Of a stretch of 64,000 nt of DNA, positions 1 through 48,038 are shown piece after piece. The notes under the pieces are model-generated. The model ran no database searches, was not told the DNA's origin, and was given only the letters and a program-made list of their open reading frames with translations. Source of the stretch: Amoebidium appalachense (lineage: Eukaryota; Ichthyosporea); the NCBI GenBank assembly GCA_963693365.1, contig CAVNZM010000006.1:186001-250000 (forward strand). The letters run 5' to 3'. Both the position numbers and the translations under genes were made by a program. Each line of letters starts with the position of its first letter. The first letter of the stretch is position 1.

Positions 1-72
1 CCCCCCCCCCCCCCGGCGTCCCCACCCACCTACCCATCCCCGCGATGCCAGCTGACGGCCTTGGCCGTACAG

Positions 73-5864
<5,792 letters not shown>

Positions 5865-6285
5865 GCACCCACACAGCCACAGCCACATGCAGGGTGGAAA
5901 TATGGCGCCATGTGTTCTGCATCCCCCACCCTGCCCAGCCCGGTGTTGCCGGCCCTGCCAACTCGACCCTTCAACCCCTCTGATGCCCCACCGTGACGGG
6001 GCATTCTTCTGGAAAGCATGTGTGCAGGAGTGATGTATGTCGTAGTTGGGGGATGGTTGTAGTCAGGATTGGCTGGCGTATATGTTTTTGCTGCCGGGTG
6101 AACTAATTTTGGACTGCCAGTTTGAGTGCTGCTTTGGCATGGGGGCTGTTGTAAGCATGTTTTTTGTCACCTTTGTTTGCATATGAGCTGGGGGTGCATG
6201 GCTGGACCGTGCCCGTAGCCCTGAACATAACTTCCTGTGTGCATAGGGAGCCGTCTTGTACAGTACGTGTGTCCCCACGGGCACA

Positions 6286-6291
6286 AATAAA
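6286..6291 (+). terminator. Poly(A) signal of the m-AAA protease gene
   Basis: AATAAA lies 422 bp downstream of the TGA stop of the m-AAA protease gene. It is the first perfect hexamer after the stop on the plus strand. Confidence 0.6.
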
Positions 6292-6802
6292 GACATAAGC
6301 TGGTGCAGGCCACCAGCCCGTTTACTAACAAGTGTATAGCTATCATGTGCCCAGCCGGTTGAATATGCTGCATGCGCATGATCATGACCGAGTCGTGTGT
6401 ACGACCGATGGCACGATCACATCACTCGTCAAGACGTCAGCTACCGGTTGGAGTCAACAACAGCCAGTGTCTTCAAAGTGATGTCAATGCATGCTGGTTG
6501 CATACCAACATGCATACTAAATCATTAATTGAGTATGTGGCCCAGGCCCCGAACGACTGATCATGGCCAATCATGTTCGCTGATGGCCACCACACACATC
6601 CACCAATGTTCGACAGCCGGTTGAACCATTGCCATCCAACCACCAACAACAACTTATCACGTGGCGGGATCCGGGTCAGCTCCATTAATTTACAACGTCC
6701 CCATTCACTTCACCCGGCAAGACCCTAATTGTGTGGCATGCAACTGTTTTGGAATTCCAGGCAAAGACAGGGAGGCAAACCTCTGTCAACCCAACCGCGA
6801 GG

Positions 6803-6903
6803 TGACGTCGGTGACGGCCTGAGCCCGCTGAAGTCACGTGACCAGTGGTTACGGCTGGACCAATCAGCGCATTTCAGTGTTTTTCTTGTGATCAGCCAAT
6901 CAG
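6803..6903 (+). promoter_or_regulatory. CRE-like and CCAAT boxes upstream of RAB2
   Basis: A TGACGTC CRE/ATF-like core lies at 6803-6809, and two CCAATCAG boxes at 6860-6867 and 6896-6903, about 500 bp before the RAB2 ATG. This cluster of typical RNA polymerase II housekeeping-promoter elements fits RAB2 regulation if the 5' UTR is a few hundred bases long or contains an intron. No TATA box is evident. Confidence 0.4.
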
Positions 6904-7403
6904 ATCCGGCGGCTCTTTGCTGTTTGAATTTTTGAGTCAACTTGGCTGCGTTTTCTCTAAACTACGTTTTGGTAGTGGTGGCTAAGAGGAAAGGGTCTAA
7001 GAGGAAGATCTTATTATTAAGGAACTTGCTTGTCGCAGTATCTTTTACTGAGTTTTGTTATACATTAGGACAGGAAAAAGCTGTGGAGCATCAACACGAC
7101 GCACGGAACCACACAGGCCACTAGGTTGGTGTTTTGAAATTTTTCTCGCCCAGTTTACGTTCATTGAAACGATTGAAGTGTTGACCATTGAGTACTGCAT
7201 AAAGATTGGAGCAAAGAACAACAGATGGCGTGTAGTTTTGAGAGTGAGCGACAGTAGCCGTGCACGTACTTCTTAAAAAGCAAAGAACATGTTCTCAAGA
7301 GAGTGTCCTTCTGTATAGTCCTTGTATGATTGTTGTGAGAGCATCCTCGAGTGTCGTTCCATGCAGTGAACCTAACACTTTCTCCCTTTGACAGAACGAC
7401 AAG

Positions 7404-12295
<4,892 letters not shown>

Positions 12296-12369
12296 GCCCC
12301 TATACAGCGTGTCCGTGCATATCTGCACGTATAGTAGCTTATACAACATGCACACACACACACACACAC

Positions 12370-12417
<48 letters not shown>

Positions 12418-12462
12418 GTGAACACACAGACTTATAACCGTATGTGCCATACAGAACATCGA

Positions 12463-12468
12463 AATAAA
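12463..12468 (+). terminator. Poly(A) signal of RAB2
   Basis: AATAAA lies 168 bp after the RAB2 stop, between RAB2 and the convergent JMJD6 gene. A plus-strand transcript cleaved just after it would end about 100 bp before the JMJD6 stop codon. Confidence 0.65.
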
Positions 12469-12583
12469 CACGGGCCACTATGCCCGCCACTTTCCATTAC
12501 TGTGTGCAGCCTGCTGCCACCCGTTCAGTGTTTCAATATGACGGCCAGCCGCCATGCCTCTACCTGTCCCCTGGCAGTGTGTT

Positions 12584-21086
<8,503 letters not shown>

Positions 21087-21587
21087 GCTGCCCTGTCACC
21101 TATAAGGGGGTAGGTTGCACACACACAGAGTATATAAAGTATATAATTACACAGGATTAGAGGATGAAAGGATGGCCTCTCAAGCTTGCATGGAAGGCTT
21201 GCCACGGTCCGAGAATTTCCCGCCTTTTCCGATCGATGTGCCAGAACTTTCCCTGAACTGCCCCAGCGGGCCAAGACAAGGAGTGTGCTAATAATAGCAC
21301 TTGAACTAGGCGGATATACCTAAATATAAAATGGTGCTGGCCCATGGGTCACGCAATCTTTGCGCTGTTGCCTTTTATAGCACCTGCCTTCGGCCTTATT
21401 GGTGCACAGTCACGAAACGGTGAGCCCAAAATCTCATACCCCGGTGAGTTGCTAACCCAGCCAACCCAGCCAACCCGCGTTTTTTTTTTCCCCTATTTCT
21501 TCAAAGTTTAGCTTTGCAGAACAGAGTTTTGTGGGCCTAGGCTTGTACTGTATAGGCACAGGAAACCCTTCTTGTTCCCCACCGACC
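21087..21587. promoter_or_regulatory. Divergent promoter region of JMJD6 and the TPR gene
   Basis: About 500 bp separate two head-to-head start codons. An inverted CCAAT (ATTGG) lies near 21400, and ccaaccc repeats near 21460-21475. No TATA box stands out. A shared bidirectional promoter is an inference from the geometry. Confidence 0.4.
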
Positions 21588-23183
21588 ATGGCCGAATACT
21601 ACGACCTGGGCACATATACACGGGCCGTCAGCACGGCGAGCAGCGAGGCGGCGCTGTGGGCCAACCGAGGGCTTGTATGGCTGTATGGGTTCCACCACGG
21701 TGAGAGTGTGCTGTGCTTCCAGCGCGCAACAGCCCTCGACCCTGAGTGTGTGTTTGCCCACTGGGGGGTGGCCTATGCGCTAGGCCCCAACTACAACAAC
21801 CCGGGCATGGACGCAGACGCAGTCGAGACGGCCCTGAAACACACTGCACGTGCACTTGCGCTGGTGGAGGCAGGTGGGGGGTCGGACGTGGAGAAGGCGC
21901 TGGTGCGTGCGCTGCAGCACAGATACAGCGACCCCATGCCCTGCGACCACAGTGCCCTCAACACGACATATGCTGACGCTATGAGGGAGGTCTACAGGCA
22001 GCACGCACAGGATCCGGACGTAGCGTGTCTGTTTGGCGAGGCCCTGATGAACCTTAGGCCGTGGAGGCTATGGGAAGACGGGCAGATGGCCCCCGGCACA
22101 GCCGAGATACTCGCCACACTAGAGGCCGGCCTGGCCCTGCTGCCCAGCCACCCCGGGCTGTGCCACATGTATGTGCACGCAGTGGAAATGGGCCCCGACC
22201 CGGGCAAGGGCCTAGCTGCTGCCGACCAGCTGCGCGGGCTTGTGCCTGCGGCCGGGCACCTCCTGCACATGGCCTCCCATATCGACATACTGCTGGGCCA
22301 CTACAGAGACGCTGTGCAGGCAAACATTACCGCCGTGCGCGCGGACGCACTCTACTTCGAGAAGGAGGGCCCACGAAACTTCTACACGCTGTACCGCTGC
22401 CACAACCAGCACTTTGTTGTGTATGCGGCCATGTTCACTGGCCAGGAGCACGTGGCTATGTCTGCCGCACGTGAGCTGCTCACGACCATACCGGATGACT
22501 ATTTGCGTGCAGACATGGCCGACTGGCTCGAGTCCTTCTTCACCCTTCCATGGCATGTGCTCATACGTTTTGGCCGCTGGGAAGCCATCCTCTCCGAGCC
22601 CCTGCCTGCCGACCGCACTCTCTACTGCGCCACCACGTGCACCGCCCACTATGCACGTGCTGTGGCCCTGGCCAACCTGCAGAGACCGGCAGAGGCCCGG
22701 GCGGAGCTGCAGCTATTAATAGACACATATGCGGCACTGCCGGCCAGCCGCACGCTCTTCAACAACACGTGCAGGGACATACTGGCCGTGGCCGTTGCCA
22801 TGGCAACAGGTGAGGTCAGGTACAAGGGGGGAGACGTGGAGGGCGGCCTGGAGGCATTGAGGAGGGCTGTGGTGTTGGATGACGGCCTGCCTTATGATGA
22901 GCCCTGGGGGTGGATGCAGCCGGCCAGGCACGCCCTAGGTGCGCTATTATTAGACCAGGGGGCATATGATGAGGCAGAGGGGGTGTATGGGGAGGATTTG
23001 AGGCGGCATCCCCATAACCTGTGGGCGCTACATGGGCTGGCCGAGTGCATAGAGCACAGGCTGGGGGCAGACCACCAAGATACAAGAAGGGTATGGGGGG
23101 CATACAGAGAGGCGGCGGTGGACTCCGAAGTCGAGGTGGGGGCCTCGTGCTTCTGCCGCACAAAGAAGAGGTGCTGCAGCTAG
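21588..23183 (+). CDS. Intronless tetratricopeptide-type repeat protein
   Basis: A single uninterrupted frame of 531 residues. The start at 21588 (gaccATGgcc) fits the family better than the in-frame ATG at 21531, which would add 19 residues without family-like character. The N-terminal pattern MAEYYDLGTYTRAV, then WANRGLVWLYGFHHGESVLCF and AHWGVAYALGPNYN, matches TPR-like proteins that I recall as common in bacteria and fungi, where most known members lack a biochemical function. Helix-turn-helix TPR pairs follow, e.g. AHYARAVALANLQRPAEA and ARHALGALLLDQGAYDEAEGVY. There is no signal peptide or membrane helix. It ends in a basic cysteine-rich tail CFCRTKKRCCS that is not a canonical CaaX box. 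It is the only recognised gene in the window without introns and is very GC-rich, so lateral transfer or retroposition should be considered. Confidence 0.85.
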   Translation: MAEYYDLGTYTRAVSTASSEAALWANRGLVWLYGFHHGESVLCFQRATALDPECVFAHWGVAYALGPNYNNPGMDADAVETALKHTARALALVEAGGGSDVEKALVRALQHRYSDPMPCDHSALNTTYADAMREVYRQHAQDPDVACLFGEALMNLRPWRLWEDGQMAPGTAEILATLEAGLALLPSHPGLCHMYVHAVEMGPDPGKGLAAADQLRGLVPAAGHLLHMASHIDILLGHYRDAVQANITAVRADALYFEKEGPRNFYTLYRCHNQHFVVYAAMFTGQEHVAMSAARELLTTIPDDYLRADMADWLESFFTLPWHVLIRFGRWEAILSEPLPADRTLYCATTCTAHYARAVALANLQRPAEARAELQLLIDTYAALPASRTLFNNTCRDILAVAVAMATGEVRYKGGDVEGGLEALRRAVVLDDGLPYDEPWGWMQPARHALGALLLDQGAYDEAEGVYGEDLRRHPHNLWALHGLAECIEHRLGADHQDTRRVWGAYREAAVDSEVEVGASCFCRTKKRCCS

Positions 23184-23464
23184 GTGGGGTTGGTTTTGGT
23201 TTTAATTTTTTGATACCCATGCGCTGTTTTATTGGTGTTTATTTATATATATATACGCAGGTTCTTCTGGTGTGTGTGTTTGTTGCGCAGGGGTGGGAGG
23301 GGGAAAGGGGAGGGGGGGGGGGGGGGGGGGAGGAGGGGGAGTAGCAGTGGTATTCTTCGTATATAGTAATGTCTTGTCCGTTGACAAACAAGTAGCTTCT
23401 GTGCTCTTTGTTTGATTTATTGTTCAGAAACAGCCCAGCATGCACCACCACCACCCGCCCCCCT

Positions 23465-23506
<42 letters not shown>

Positions 23507-24174
23507 AAATTTTTTTTTTGGCTAGACGACATGTAATGGTAGCATAGTATAACAAAGATTCTTTTCCAGCAGTTTTTTTTATTGCGTGTTGAGCCAGGGG
23601 GCAGGGCCCCTTGTGAGTTGTTTGGGTGGCCAGCACCCCACCATAGTTTTTATCTGGCTTGCCATTACGGGCACAATGTGTGCTCATTTTAACCACAATG
23701 TGTGCCAAATTAACGGGCACACGTACCATGCACTATATGTAGCCACATACGTCGTAATTCCCAGCAAATAATGGCCACGGGCAGCCCACGGCCAATAGTG
23801 TGCACACTGTGCAGCAGACTAAGTTATTAGAAGTACAGAGATTATTAGATGTACAGAGACCGCCGGACAGCCGCAAACCCCCCCCCCCCCCCCTCCCACC
23901 CACCCTTCCCCAAACGGCACCTCCCTCCCTCCCCCCCCCTCGACACCCCAAGAAGTAGGCTTTCTTTCAGCCTCACTCCCTGCATCGCCTGCATGGACCC
24001 CAGAGGTCTTGCCTCAATGCATATTCCGCCGCCTTCAACCCGCTGCCTGTCCGATTGCTCTCACACGACAACGTGCTGCTCTCCACCCCCCTTCAGTCTC
24101 AGCCACTAGCACGTGTGCACGTGTGCAGGGTGGGTGGCCATGTGGGTGCAATAGTGCACGTGCATGGGCTCTTG
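23184..24174. other. Gap between convergent TPR and nucleotidase genes
   Basis: No recognisable coding sequence. It holds a poly-G near 23310, a T39-A9-T9 block at about 23468-23519, and short C-rich tracts. TTTATT near 23409 and 23578 reads AATAAA on the minus strand and may serve the nucleotidase gene. No perfect AATAAA is seen for the TPR gene on the plus strand. Confidence 0.5.
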
Positions 24175-24955
24175 CTATTGGAGGATGCTGGCCAATAGGC
24201 TGTTGGCTACGTCTGCAGGCCCATCGCCAACCACCACAAGATCGAAGGCGGCAAGGTGCCGATCAAGATGCGTCTGTGTGGGGGGGGGGGGGGGGGGGAG
24301 GGAGGGGGGGGGATCAGACTAGATTGTCGGCCTTTAATATGTCATGCACAAGGTTAAGCGCTGTGGCCTTTCAATTGCCTGAGGTTGTCTATGATCCCAC
24401 CTATCTGTGTGCATCTGTACCTCACGAATGCTTTCCTTTCCGGTTTCTTTTTCTGTGATAACTTGGTTAACATGTTACATTAGGCTACTGTGTTTGGTGG
24501 TTTATGCACCTGGTCTTTGTCGTTGTAGAAGCCCACGTTCAACACCACATCATGCGGTATGCCATCGGCCATCTGAAGGTCCCCTGGGGGGGTGGACAGA
24601 CGTCAGTGCAGGAAACGATTTTCTTTTCTTTTTTCTCTTTTTTTTTCTTCTCTTTTCTTCTTCGTTTCTTTTTCTTTCAATTTTCTTTTCTTTTTTTTTT
24701 TTTTTTTTTGGGGGGGGGGGGGTAAGATAAAATTTGTCCCCCATTTCTCTCCCTCAAACAGTGTTGCCCTATGCCCTTCTCTTTCCTGCCGTCAGACCCC
24801 AATTGGAGGTTGCTGCAGCGCCCTCATCCCCCCCCCCCCTCTCTCCCTCCCCCTTTCCCCCCGTCCCCCTCTCCCCTGCGCTTTCCTTTCTTACCAGGTC
24901 AGTTACTCCACCAAGTCAGTTTGTTCACTTACCTCATGGGTCAACCTGCCTTTCA

Positions 24956-24994
<39 letters not shown>

Positions 24995-25264
24995 ACACCA
25001 CCACCCCCCTCCCTCCCTCCCTTCCCCCCTCCCCTTCCCCCCCCCCCCCCCACCCACCCACCAACCCTCACTCCCACCCTCCCTCCTCTCCCCCAAACCC
25101 CCCCCCCCTCCCCCCCCTTGCCCCCCATGTCCGTACCCAGGGAGTCACCCAGCAGAATAACGTTTTTGCGTTCATGGATCTCTTTTGCATAGGCGGTGCC
25201 CTCGATGGCAGTCTCCTTCTTGTTGAACGAGTGGATGAGTGGGCCCACAAACCCAACAAGACGC

Positions 25265-25305
<41 letters not shown>

Positions 25306-25529
25306 GCGTGTGCGTGTGCGTGTGCGCGCGCGCGCGCGCGCGTGTGTGTGTGTGTGTTTGTGTGTTTGTGTGTGTGTGCGCGCGCTCGCGCGCGCGTGCG
25401 TGCGCGTGAATGTGCGTGCCTTCATGTGCTTGCGTGTGTGCTCATGTGTGTGCGTATGTGACCAGGCGCGCTCGTGCATATGTTTGTCAGTATGGGTTTA
25501 TAAATTTTTGTGTGCATCTGTGTGTGTGT

Positions 25530-25575
<46 letters not shown>

Positions 25576-26844
25576 GGGGGGGGGGGAGGGGGGGAGGGGG
25601 GGAGGGGGGGGGGGGGGGGGGAGGAGGGGGGAGTCCTAATACTTCAAACTCTCATGCAACGATGAGAAGCACTGCACCGACATGTCCACAATAGGAACCG
25701 TCAGAAAGTCTTTTTCTTTCCCCTTCCGAATCGTTTTGGGGGCTACCCACCACCGTCATCAAACCGCATGTAGTTGGAGATCACGTGCACATTGCCATAA
25801 ATGGAGATCTGTTGCTGCCGCAGAATCTCCTCTATCACGTCTGACGTGGGGAAGGGGGGGGGGGGGGAGGGGGGGTCAGTAAACTAGTCACCCGACCAAG
25901 CAACTACCCCAACTACCCATTATCGATGTTAGTTCTCAAGATATGGAGAGGATTTAACCCTCCCCCCACCCCCCCCACCCACCCCCACCCCCCCCCTCCC
26001 TCCCTCCCTTCCCCTTTCCCCCAAACACACACACACAACACCGCCACCATCACCACCATTCCTCTCATGCACCCCACGCTAACACGTTCCCCCTCCCCCC
26101 CCCCCCCCCCCCAAAAAAAAGGGGGGGGGGGGAAACACCTCACCTTGTCCACAACTCTATTTGCTTTGTTTCTTCAATAATACTCTGTTTCACTCTTCGG
26201 ATGTTTGTGAGCATGAGCATTTATGTGCGTCCTGACCCACCCCACACGTGCAAGCAGGGAGGGAGGGAGGGGGGGGGGGGGGGGGATTAGGCAAGTACCT
26301 CCCAGGCCCGCAGAGAATATCAGCACTGGTACTGAGTGGTGGTGGAGAGACTCGAAGAATGAAACAAAGCCGGAACGTAGCCTGCAGCCACACAGTAGTG
26401 TGAACACATAGATGGGGGGGCATGCCTTATCCAAAAAAAAAAAGGAAGAAGGAAAGATAGAAAGAAACGATCGTAGGAAGGAAAGGAAGGAAGAAGAAAC
26501 GTGGCAGAAGGGCACAAGGATGGAAGGAACAAGAAAATAGGAAAAGTATATGCTATTGCTTGCACCATGTGCTTCGTTTTTGTGTTCTCTCTTCTTCTCT
26601 TCTTTTCTTTCTTTCGTTTATTTCTTCTTTTGTGTGTGTCTGAGGGGGGGGGGAGGGGGGGGGGGGGAGGGGGGGGGGGGGGGAGGGCTACGGTGTGGCA
26701 ACGCGGCGAACCATTTCTGGAAACTGGTTTTTGTTGATGCCACAGCGAATGAAGACTTCGTGCGTGCGATCCCACCTGTGTATTGCGGTGTGTGTGAGCG
26801 TGTGGATGTGGGTTTGGAAATGCAGGGGGGGAAGGGGGGGGAGG

Positions 26845-26876
<32 letters not shown>

Positions 26877-27403
26877 GGGGTTGAAGTCTAAAAACAGAAA
26901 ATCTACAGTTCAGAAACGGTAAGTTGTTGTGCTCCTTGAGCAATCGGAATACAATGTTTACCGTTGGTATGTTATCGGGCGCCTGCGGGGTGGGTCTTGT
27001 CACAGTGCCCGGGTGTGTGTGTGTGCGCGTTTCTGTCTGTCTCTGTGTTTCGTGTGTGTGTCTGTGCGTGTGTTTGGAGGCGCGCGTGTGTGTGTGCGTG
27101 TGTTTGGAGGTGTGTGCATGTGCGTGCGTGTGTTTGGAGGTGAATGTGCATGAGTGCGTGTGTGCGTGTGGGTGTGTGTGAGTGTGGGCGTACGTGCCTG
27201 CCTGTGTGCGTGCGTGTGTGCGCCGGGGGGGGGGGGGGGGGGGGAGGGGGGGGGGAGGGGGGGGGGGGGGGTCATTACCATTCGACCATCAGGCGGCACT
27301 TCTCACTGAAGTCCATATTTGGGTCGCTGTACTTGGGGCCATAAAAGGCAACCATTTCAACTATCTCCCTCTCGGCCTCTGTGCACATCTGTCACTGGCA
27401 ATC

Positions 27404-27446
<43 letters not shown>

Positions 27447-27563
27447 ACCACCACCACCACCCAACCCTCCTCCGCTCTACTTCCTTCCTCTCAAACACCT
27501 CCTCTATCTCTCTCTCTCTCTCCCCCCCCCCCCCCCTCCTCCCCCTCCACCTCCCCCCCCCCC

Positions 27564-27594
<31 letters not shown>

Positions 27595-28723
27595 AACAAG
27601 ATCCATCCTACACACCAACCTCCACCGCTGCTCACGATCCCACTTAACCACCCAGCCAGATCATCAAAAACTTATTTCCTTTGGACATTATTAACTCCAA
27701 TAGATTATTTCCTCCGTTTCCCTCCCCACTCCCCCCTCCCCTCCCCCCCCCCGGCTCTGGGATTTCGCTCCCCACCTCCCTCCCCCCGGTCTATCCCCTG
27801 CCCCGCACTCCTCTCCCATCCCTCTGACCCCGGAAGAACGGAAGACTACACCATCTTTACTGAAAACCTTATTCTCCTCGCCTCCGTGTTGCCTGACGCA
27901 GTGCATGCTGCGAGCAGTACCGATCACCACTCACACCTGGCCTGTATTCTTTCCTCTTGATTTCAAAAAGCCCTCACTGTGTTCCCCGGCCTTGGCAACT
28001 CTTTCCCAATTTTTCACCCGCCCACAGCCAACCCCCGCAGATCCACAGCGCAGCACATGCACTCACCCTCGCCCAGGAACCCCGACCTCCGTATCAGGTC
28101 GTGTGTGTTTGGTGTCGTCACCCCATCTACCTGCCTCCCACCCGTCCCTTCAGTCGCACCACCACTGCTGCCATATGGGACCCTCATCCAAACAAGTACC
28201 ATGCACGCGCAAGATGTGATTGTCGGGGCATATTGCAAAGCTGCGGATTGCCAAGTCTTCTGAGGTAGAGGGCACCGCGCAGTGCTGAGACAAACAGAGT
28301 GTGGGGAGAAAGCTGTGGGCGGCAGGTCGGGAAGAAATTCGGGGGCCATACCCTCTCTTTTGTTATGGTGGGTGTAGTGGTGGGAAGGGGAAGGGAGGGG
28401 GCGTGGGGGGGGAGGAAGCAAGGGGCGGGGGAGTACCACACCTGTGCACGTGTGACTGTCTGGTCAAAGTCGGTGATGACCTGCAGTGCAGCCGCACCCC
28501 CCTCCTTCAGTTTCTGCAACTTAGCCTCCAGCCCCTCTCTGTCTCTGACCAGCACGTCTGGCCCCCACTGTGGGGCCATATTGCTGGCTGTGGTCATACT
28601 TCTTACACACACAGACGGGATAGGGAGGAGGAAGGTGGGGCGGGTGTTGTGGGCAGAACAGCTCAGCCTGGTGAGGGTGCGCAGCACAAGTGGTCCAAGC
28701 ACGCGCATACTAATGAGTCGCAT
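24175..28723 (-). CDS. NT5C3A: Cytosolic 5'-nucleotidase III (pyrimidine 5'-nucleotidase)
   Basis: HAD-superfamily enzyme that dephosphorylates pyrimidine monophosphates such as UMP and CMP. Exons in transcript order: 28442-28723, 28200-28284 (tentative), then 27279-27388, 26692-26775, 26299-26381, 25751-25840, 25137-25265, 24510-24583, 24175-24273 (ends TAG). The last seven close perfectly in phase. Exon 1 has HAD motif I as [10 protein letters not shown]. Later motifs are [13 protein letters not shown] (motif II), FNKKETAI with a conserved Lys, and [14 protein letters not shown] (motif IV), the DxxxD signature of this family. The C terminus [20 protein letters not shown] matches the family end. 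Exon 28200-28284 ends in phase 1 while 27279-27388 starts in phase 0, so a small exon between them is missing or 28200-28284 is wrong. The first ATG gives an Arg/Leu/Ser-rich, mitochondrial-presequence-like leader; internal Met codons could give a cytosolic form. Confidence 0.88.
25320..25400. repeat. Alternating purine-pyrimidine tract with (CG)n core
   Basis: In a nucleotidase intron, (GT)n grades into (GC)n runs (around 25325-25341 and 25379-25396) and back. Alternating CG/TG is the classical Z-DNA-prone sequence. Confidence 0.8.
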
Positions 28724-29173
28724 GCCGTGCTATGTCCTATATCGATAATACATGGCCTATGGCATGGCATTGCCTACTATGTATGGATGCACTCCTAACA
28801 TGTGGCCCCTCTAGCTTCAACATTCGGATTCGAAGTGTGCGGGGACTTTCACGGTGTGTGAGGAAAAAGGCGGCCAGATCTCAAGATCTATGTTTATCCA
28901 TATATGGTACCTACAACAGATATTTGATTTGCCAATAGAAAAGGTGGCTCACAATATCACCAATCAAATACCAGAGTTCTGGCGATTGGCTGCAACGAGT
29001 CCAACACTACAGTTCAACTCCATGATCAGCACATTTCTGAGCACAAGTCCGTCAGCCTCAGGACTGTTTGGTGTTTTTGGTTTTGCTTTTGTATCTGTTT
29101 ATGCCTGCAAGATCATCACCCATACACGCATAACATAAGGTGACGTGTGATAGCTCCATTCTGCTTGAGAGCT
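28724..29173. promoter_or_regulatory. Divergent promoter of the nucleotidase and F-box genes
   Basis: Head-to-head start codons 450 bp apart. CCAAT boxes at 28932-28936 and 28960-28964 and an inverted one (ATTGG) at 28985-28989 cluster in the middle. Such CCAAT clusters with spacings of roughly 25 bp are typical of NF-Y-bound bidirectional promoters. Binding here is inference. Confidence 0.5.
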
Positions 29174-38762
<9,589 letters not shown>

Positions 38763-39150
38763 TTGGTCCAAACACCCATACTGGACGTTGTGATTGGTCT
38801 ACACACCCACATACTTCTGTTTGCTACCCGCTGGCGTGATGATTACACCTATGGCATTGATTGGTCCACACACCCATACTGGACGTTGTGATTGGTCCAC
38901 ACACCCACATACTTCTGTTTGCTACCCGCTGGCGTGATGATTACACCTATGGCATTGATTGGTCCACACACCCATACTGGACGTTGTGATTGGTCCACAC
39001 ACCCACACACTTCTGTTTGCTACCCACTGGCGTGATGATTACACCTATGGCATTGATTGGTCCACACACCCATACTGGACGTTGTGATTGGTCCACACAC
39101 CCACACATTTCTGTTTGCTACCCACTGGCGTGATGATTACACCTATGGCA
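38763..39150. repeat. 98-bp tandem repeat, about 4 copies, after the F-box gene
   Basis: Unit boundaries are spaced exactly 98 bp (GCTACCC at 38823, 38921, 39019, 39117). Each unit has two ATTGGTCCACACACCCA blocks and the stretch ctggcgtgatgattacacct. The first ATTGGTCC overlaps the F-box gene's TGA stop codon, so the 3' UTR starts inside the array. Confidence 0.95.
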
Positions 39151-40805
39151 ACAAACCATATGCATGCAAAGGTCACACGCCTACACATGCTGCATCCCGT
39201 ATGCCGTAGACCCCTTCAGTCCGCCAGCATGCACACACAAGTACTTGGGCTCGCATTGGCACACATGGATACGTGTTCTTGGCATTGTTGTAAAGGGATC
39301 CTACAGCGTGCCATGGTGTGTTCATTTCATTGTTTCTGAAGCGGGTTACCCAAACACAGGCCTATGCGCGATAATCCAAGCGAGCATGTGGGCCCCACCA
39401 GCACACAACCCCCCAATGTACTGTTTGCACATTGCACGTGTACAGTCTGGTGCTGGCGGCCAGTGGCCGCTATTATTAGAATATTCGTCAAAGTTGGATG
39501 CATTCATTCGGTGTGGGCCAGCCACATGTTATTTTGAGCCCGTGCATCTATAAATAGCACCAAGTTGGGCCGACATATTGTGCTTACACAGCGCGCCCCA
39601 GGCAGCGCCCATCTGTCGTATCTAAATGGTCCGTGCATGAAAATCACCTCCCCCCCCCCTCCTCCCTCCGGGGGTCGGCCAACCCCCCCAAACACTGCCA
39701 CATGGCGCCAAGCCATGGCCTGTCCATTCGCTACAATTAAGCGATTCGTCGACTTCATTGATGCGATAATACATGCAACACGTGCACACACGCAACACGT
39801 GCACACACGCAACACGTGCACACACGCAACACGTGCACACACGCAACACGTGCACACATGCATGCCGAGGCAATATGAAACTATCATTCATAATCATCAT
39901 TTCACCGCCTTCATACACACCACCTTCCTAATTTGGTCTCTCCACGACACACAGCACATTCTCAGCGCCACCCTCCCACGTAACCCCCAGCCCCACTGCC
40001 GCCACCACCCGTGCCCCCTCCACCCCACACCCACCCACCCAGCACACGGCAACCTCCCTGCGTAAAACAGTGTCAGTGTTTGCACGTGCACAGGCACAAG
40101 TGAATGGGCCATGGCAGGGTGGTGACTGGTTTTGGTGCAAAACGGTTGGATGACGGGTTGGCGGGGAGGTGGTGCTGGTGGGGGGGGGGGGGGGGGGGGG
40201 GAAGGGAAATAGGGGAAAGTGGAGTACAAAATGCACTTATGGTGGGTTGGAGGATAAGGGATGGCACACACCAATAAGAGGATAAGGGATGGCACACACC
40301 AATAGGAGGATAAGGGATGGCACACACCAATAGGAGGATAAGGGATGGCACACACCAATAGGAGGATAAGGGATGGCACACACCAATAGGAGGATAAGGG
40401 ATGGCACACACCAATAGGAGGATAAGGGATGGCACACACCAATAGGAGGATAAGGGATGGCACACACCAATAGGAGGATAAGGGATGGCACACACCAATA
40501 GGAGGATAAGGGATGGCACACACCAATAGGAGGATAAGGGATGGCACACACCAATAGGAGGATAAGGGATGGCACACACCAATAGGAGGATAAGGGATGG
40601 CACACACCAATAGGAGGATAAGGGATGGCACACACCAATAGGAGGATAAGGGATGGCACACACCAATAGGAGGATAAGGGATGGCACACACCAATAGGAG
40701 GATAAGGGATGGCACACACCAATAGGAGGATAAGGGATGGCACACACCAATAAGAGGATAAGGGATGGCACACATCACTGTGCGCATGACAGACTCGTGT
40801 CTTAC
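39151..40805. other. Region between the F-box and ASH-repeat genes
   Basis: No supported coding exon. It holds a 17-bp repeat with acacgcaacacgtgc cores at about 39777-39858 (five copies), a C-rich stretch, and the 28-bp minisatellite. No clear AATAAA for either flanking gene. The 3' end of the minus-strand ASH-repeat gene probably lies here. Confidence 0.4.
40245..40770. repeat. 28-bp minisatellite, about 19 copies
   Basis: Nearly perfect units with the pattern ggataagggatggcacacac plus caatagga. The first and last copies carry the same a-for-g change (caataaga), as expected for older edge units. Each unit contains CCAAT. It lies just 3' (minus strand) of the last recognisable ASH-repeat exon. 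Long minus-strand ORFs through the array are artefacts. Confidence 0.95.

Positions 40806-48038
<7,233 letters not shown>

Larger units (their letters stand above)
5865..7403. other. Intergenic region with 3' UTR and RAB2 promoter
   Basis: The first ~420 bp is probably 3' UTR of the m-AAA protease gene. From about 6.3 kb I see no conserved reading frame; small ORFs here have no recognisable pattern. The RAB2 promoter and 5' UTR should lie in the right half. Stops in all frames and the lack of long G/C tracts set this region apart from the introns around it. Confidence 0.5.
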
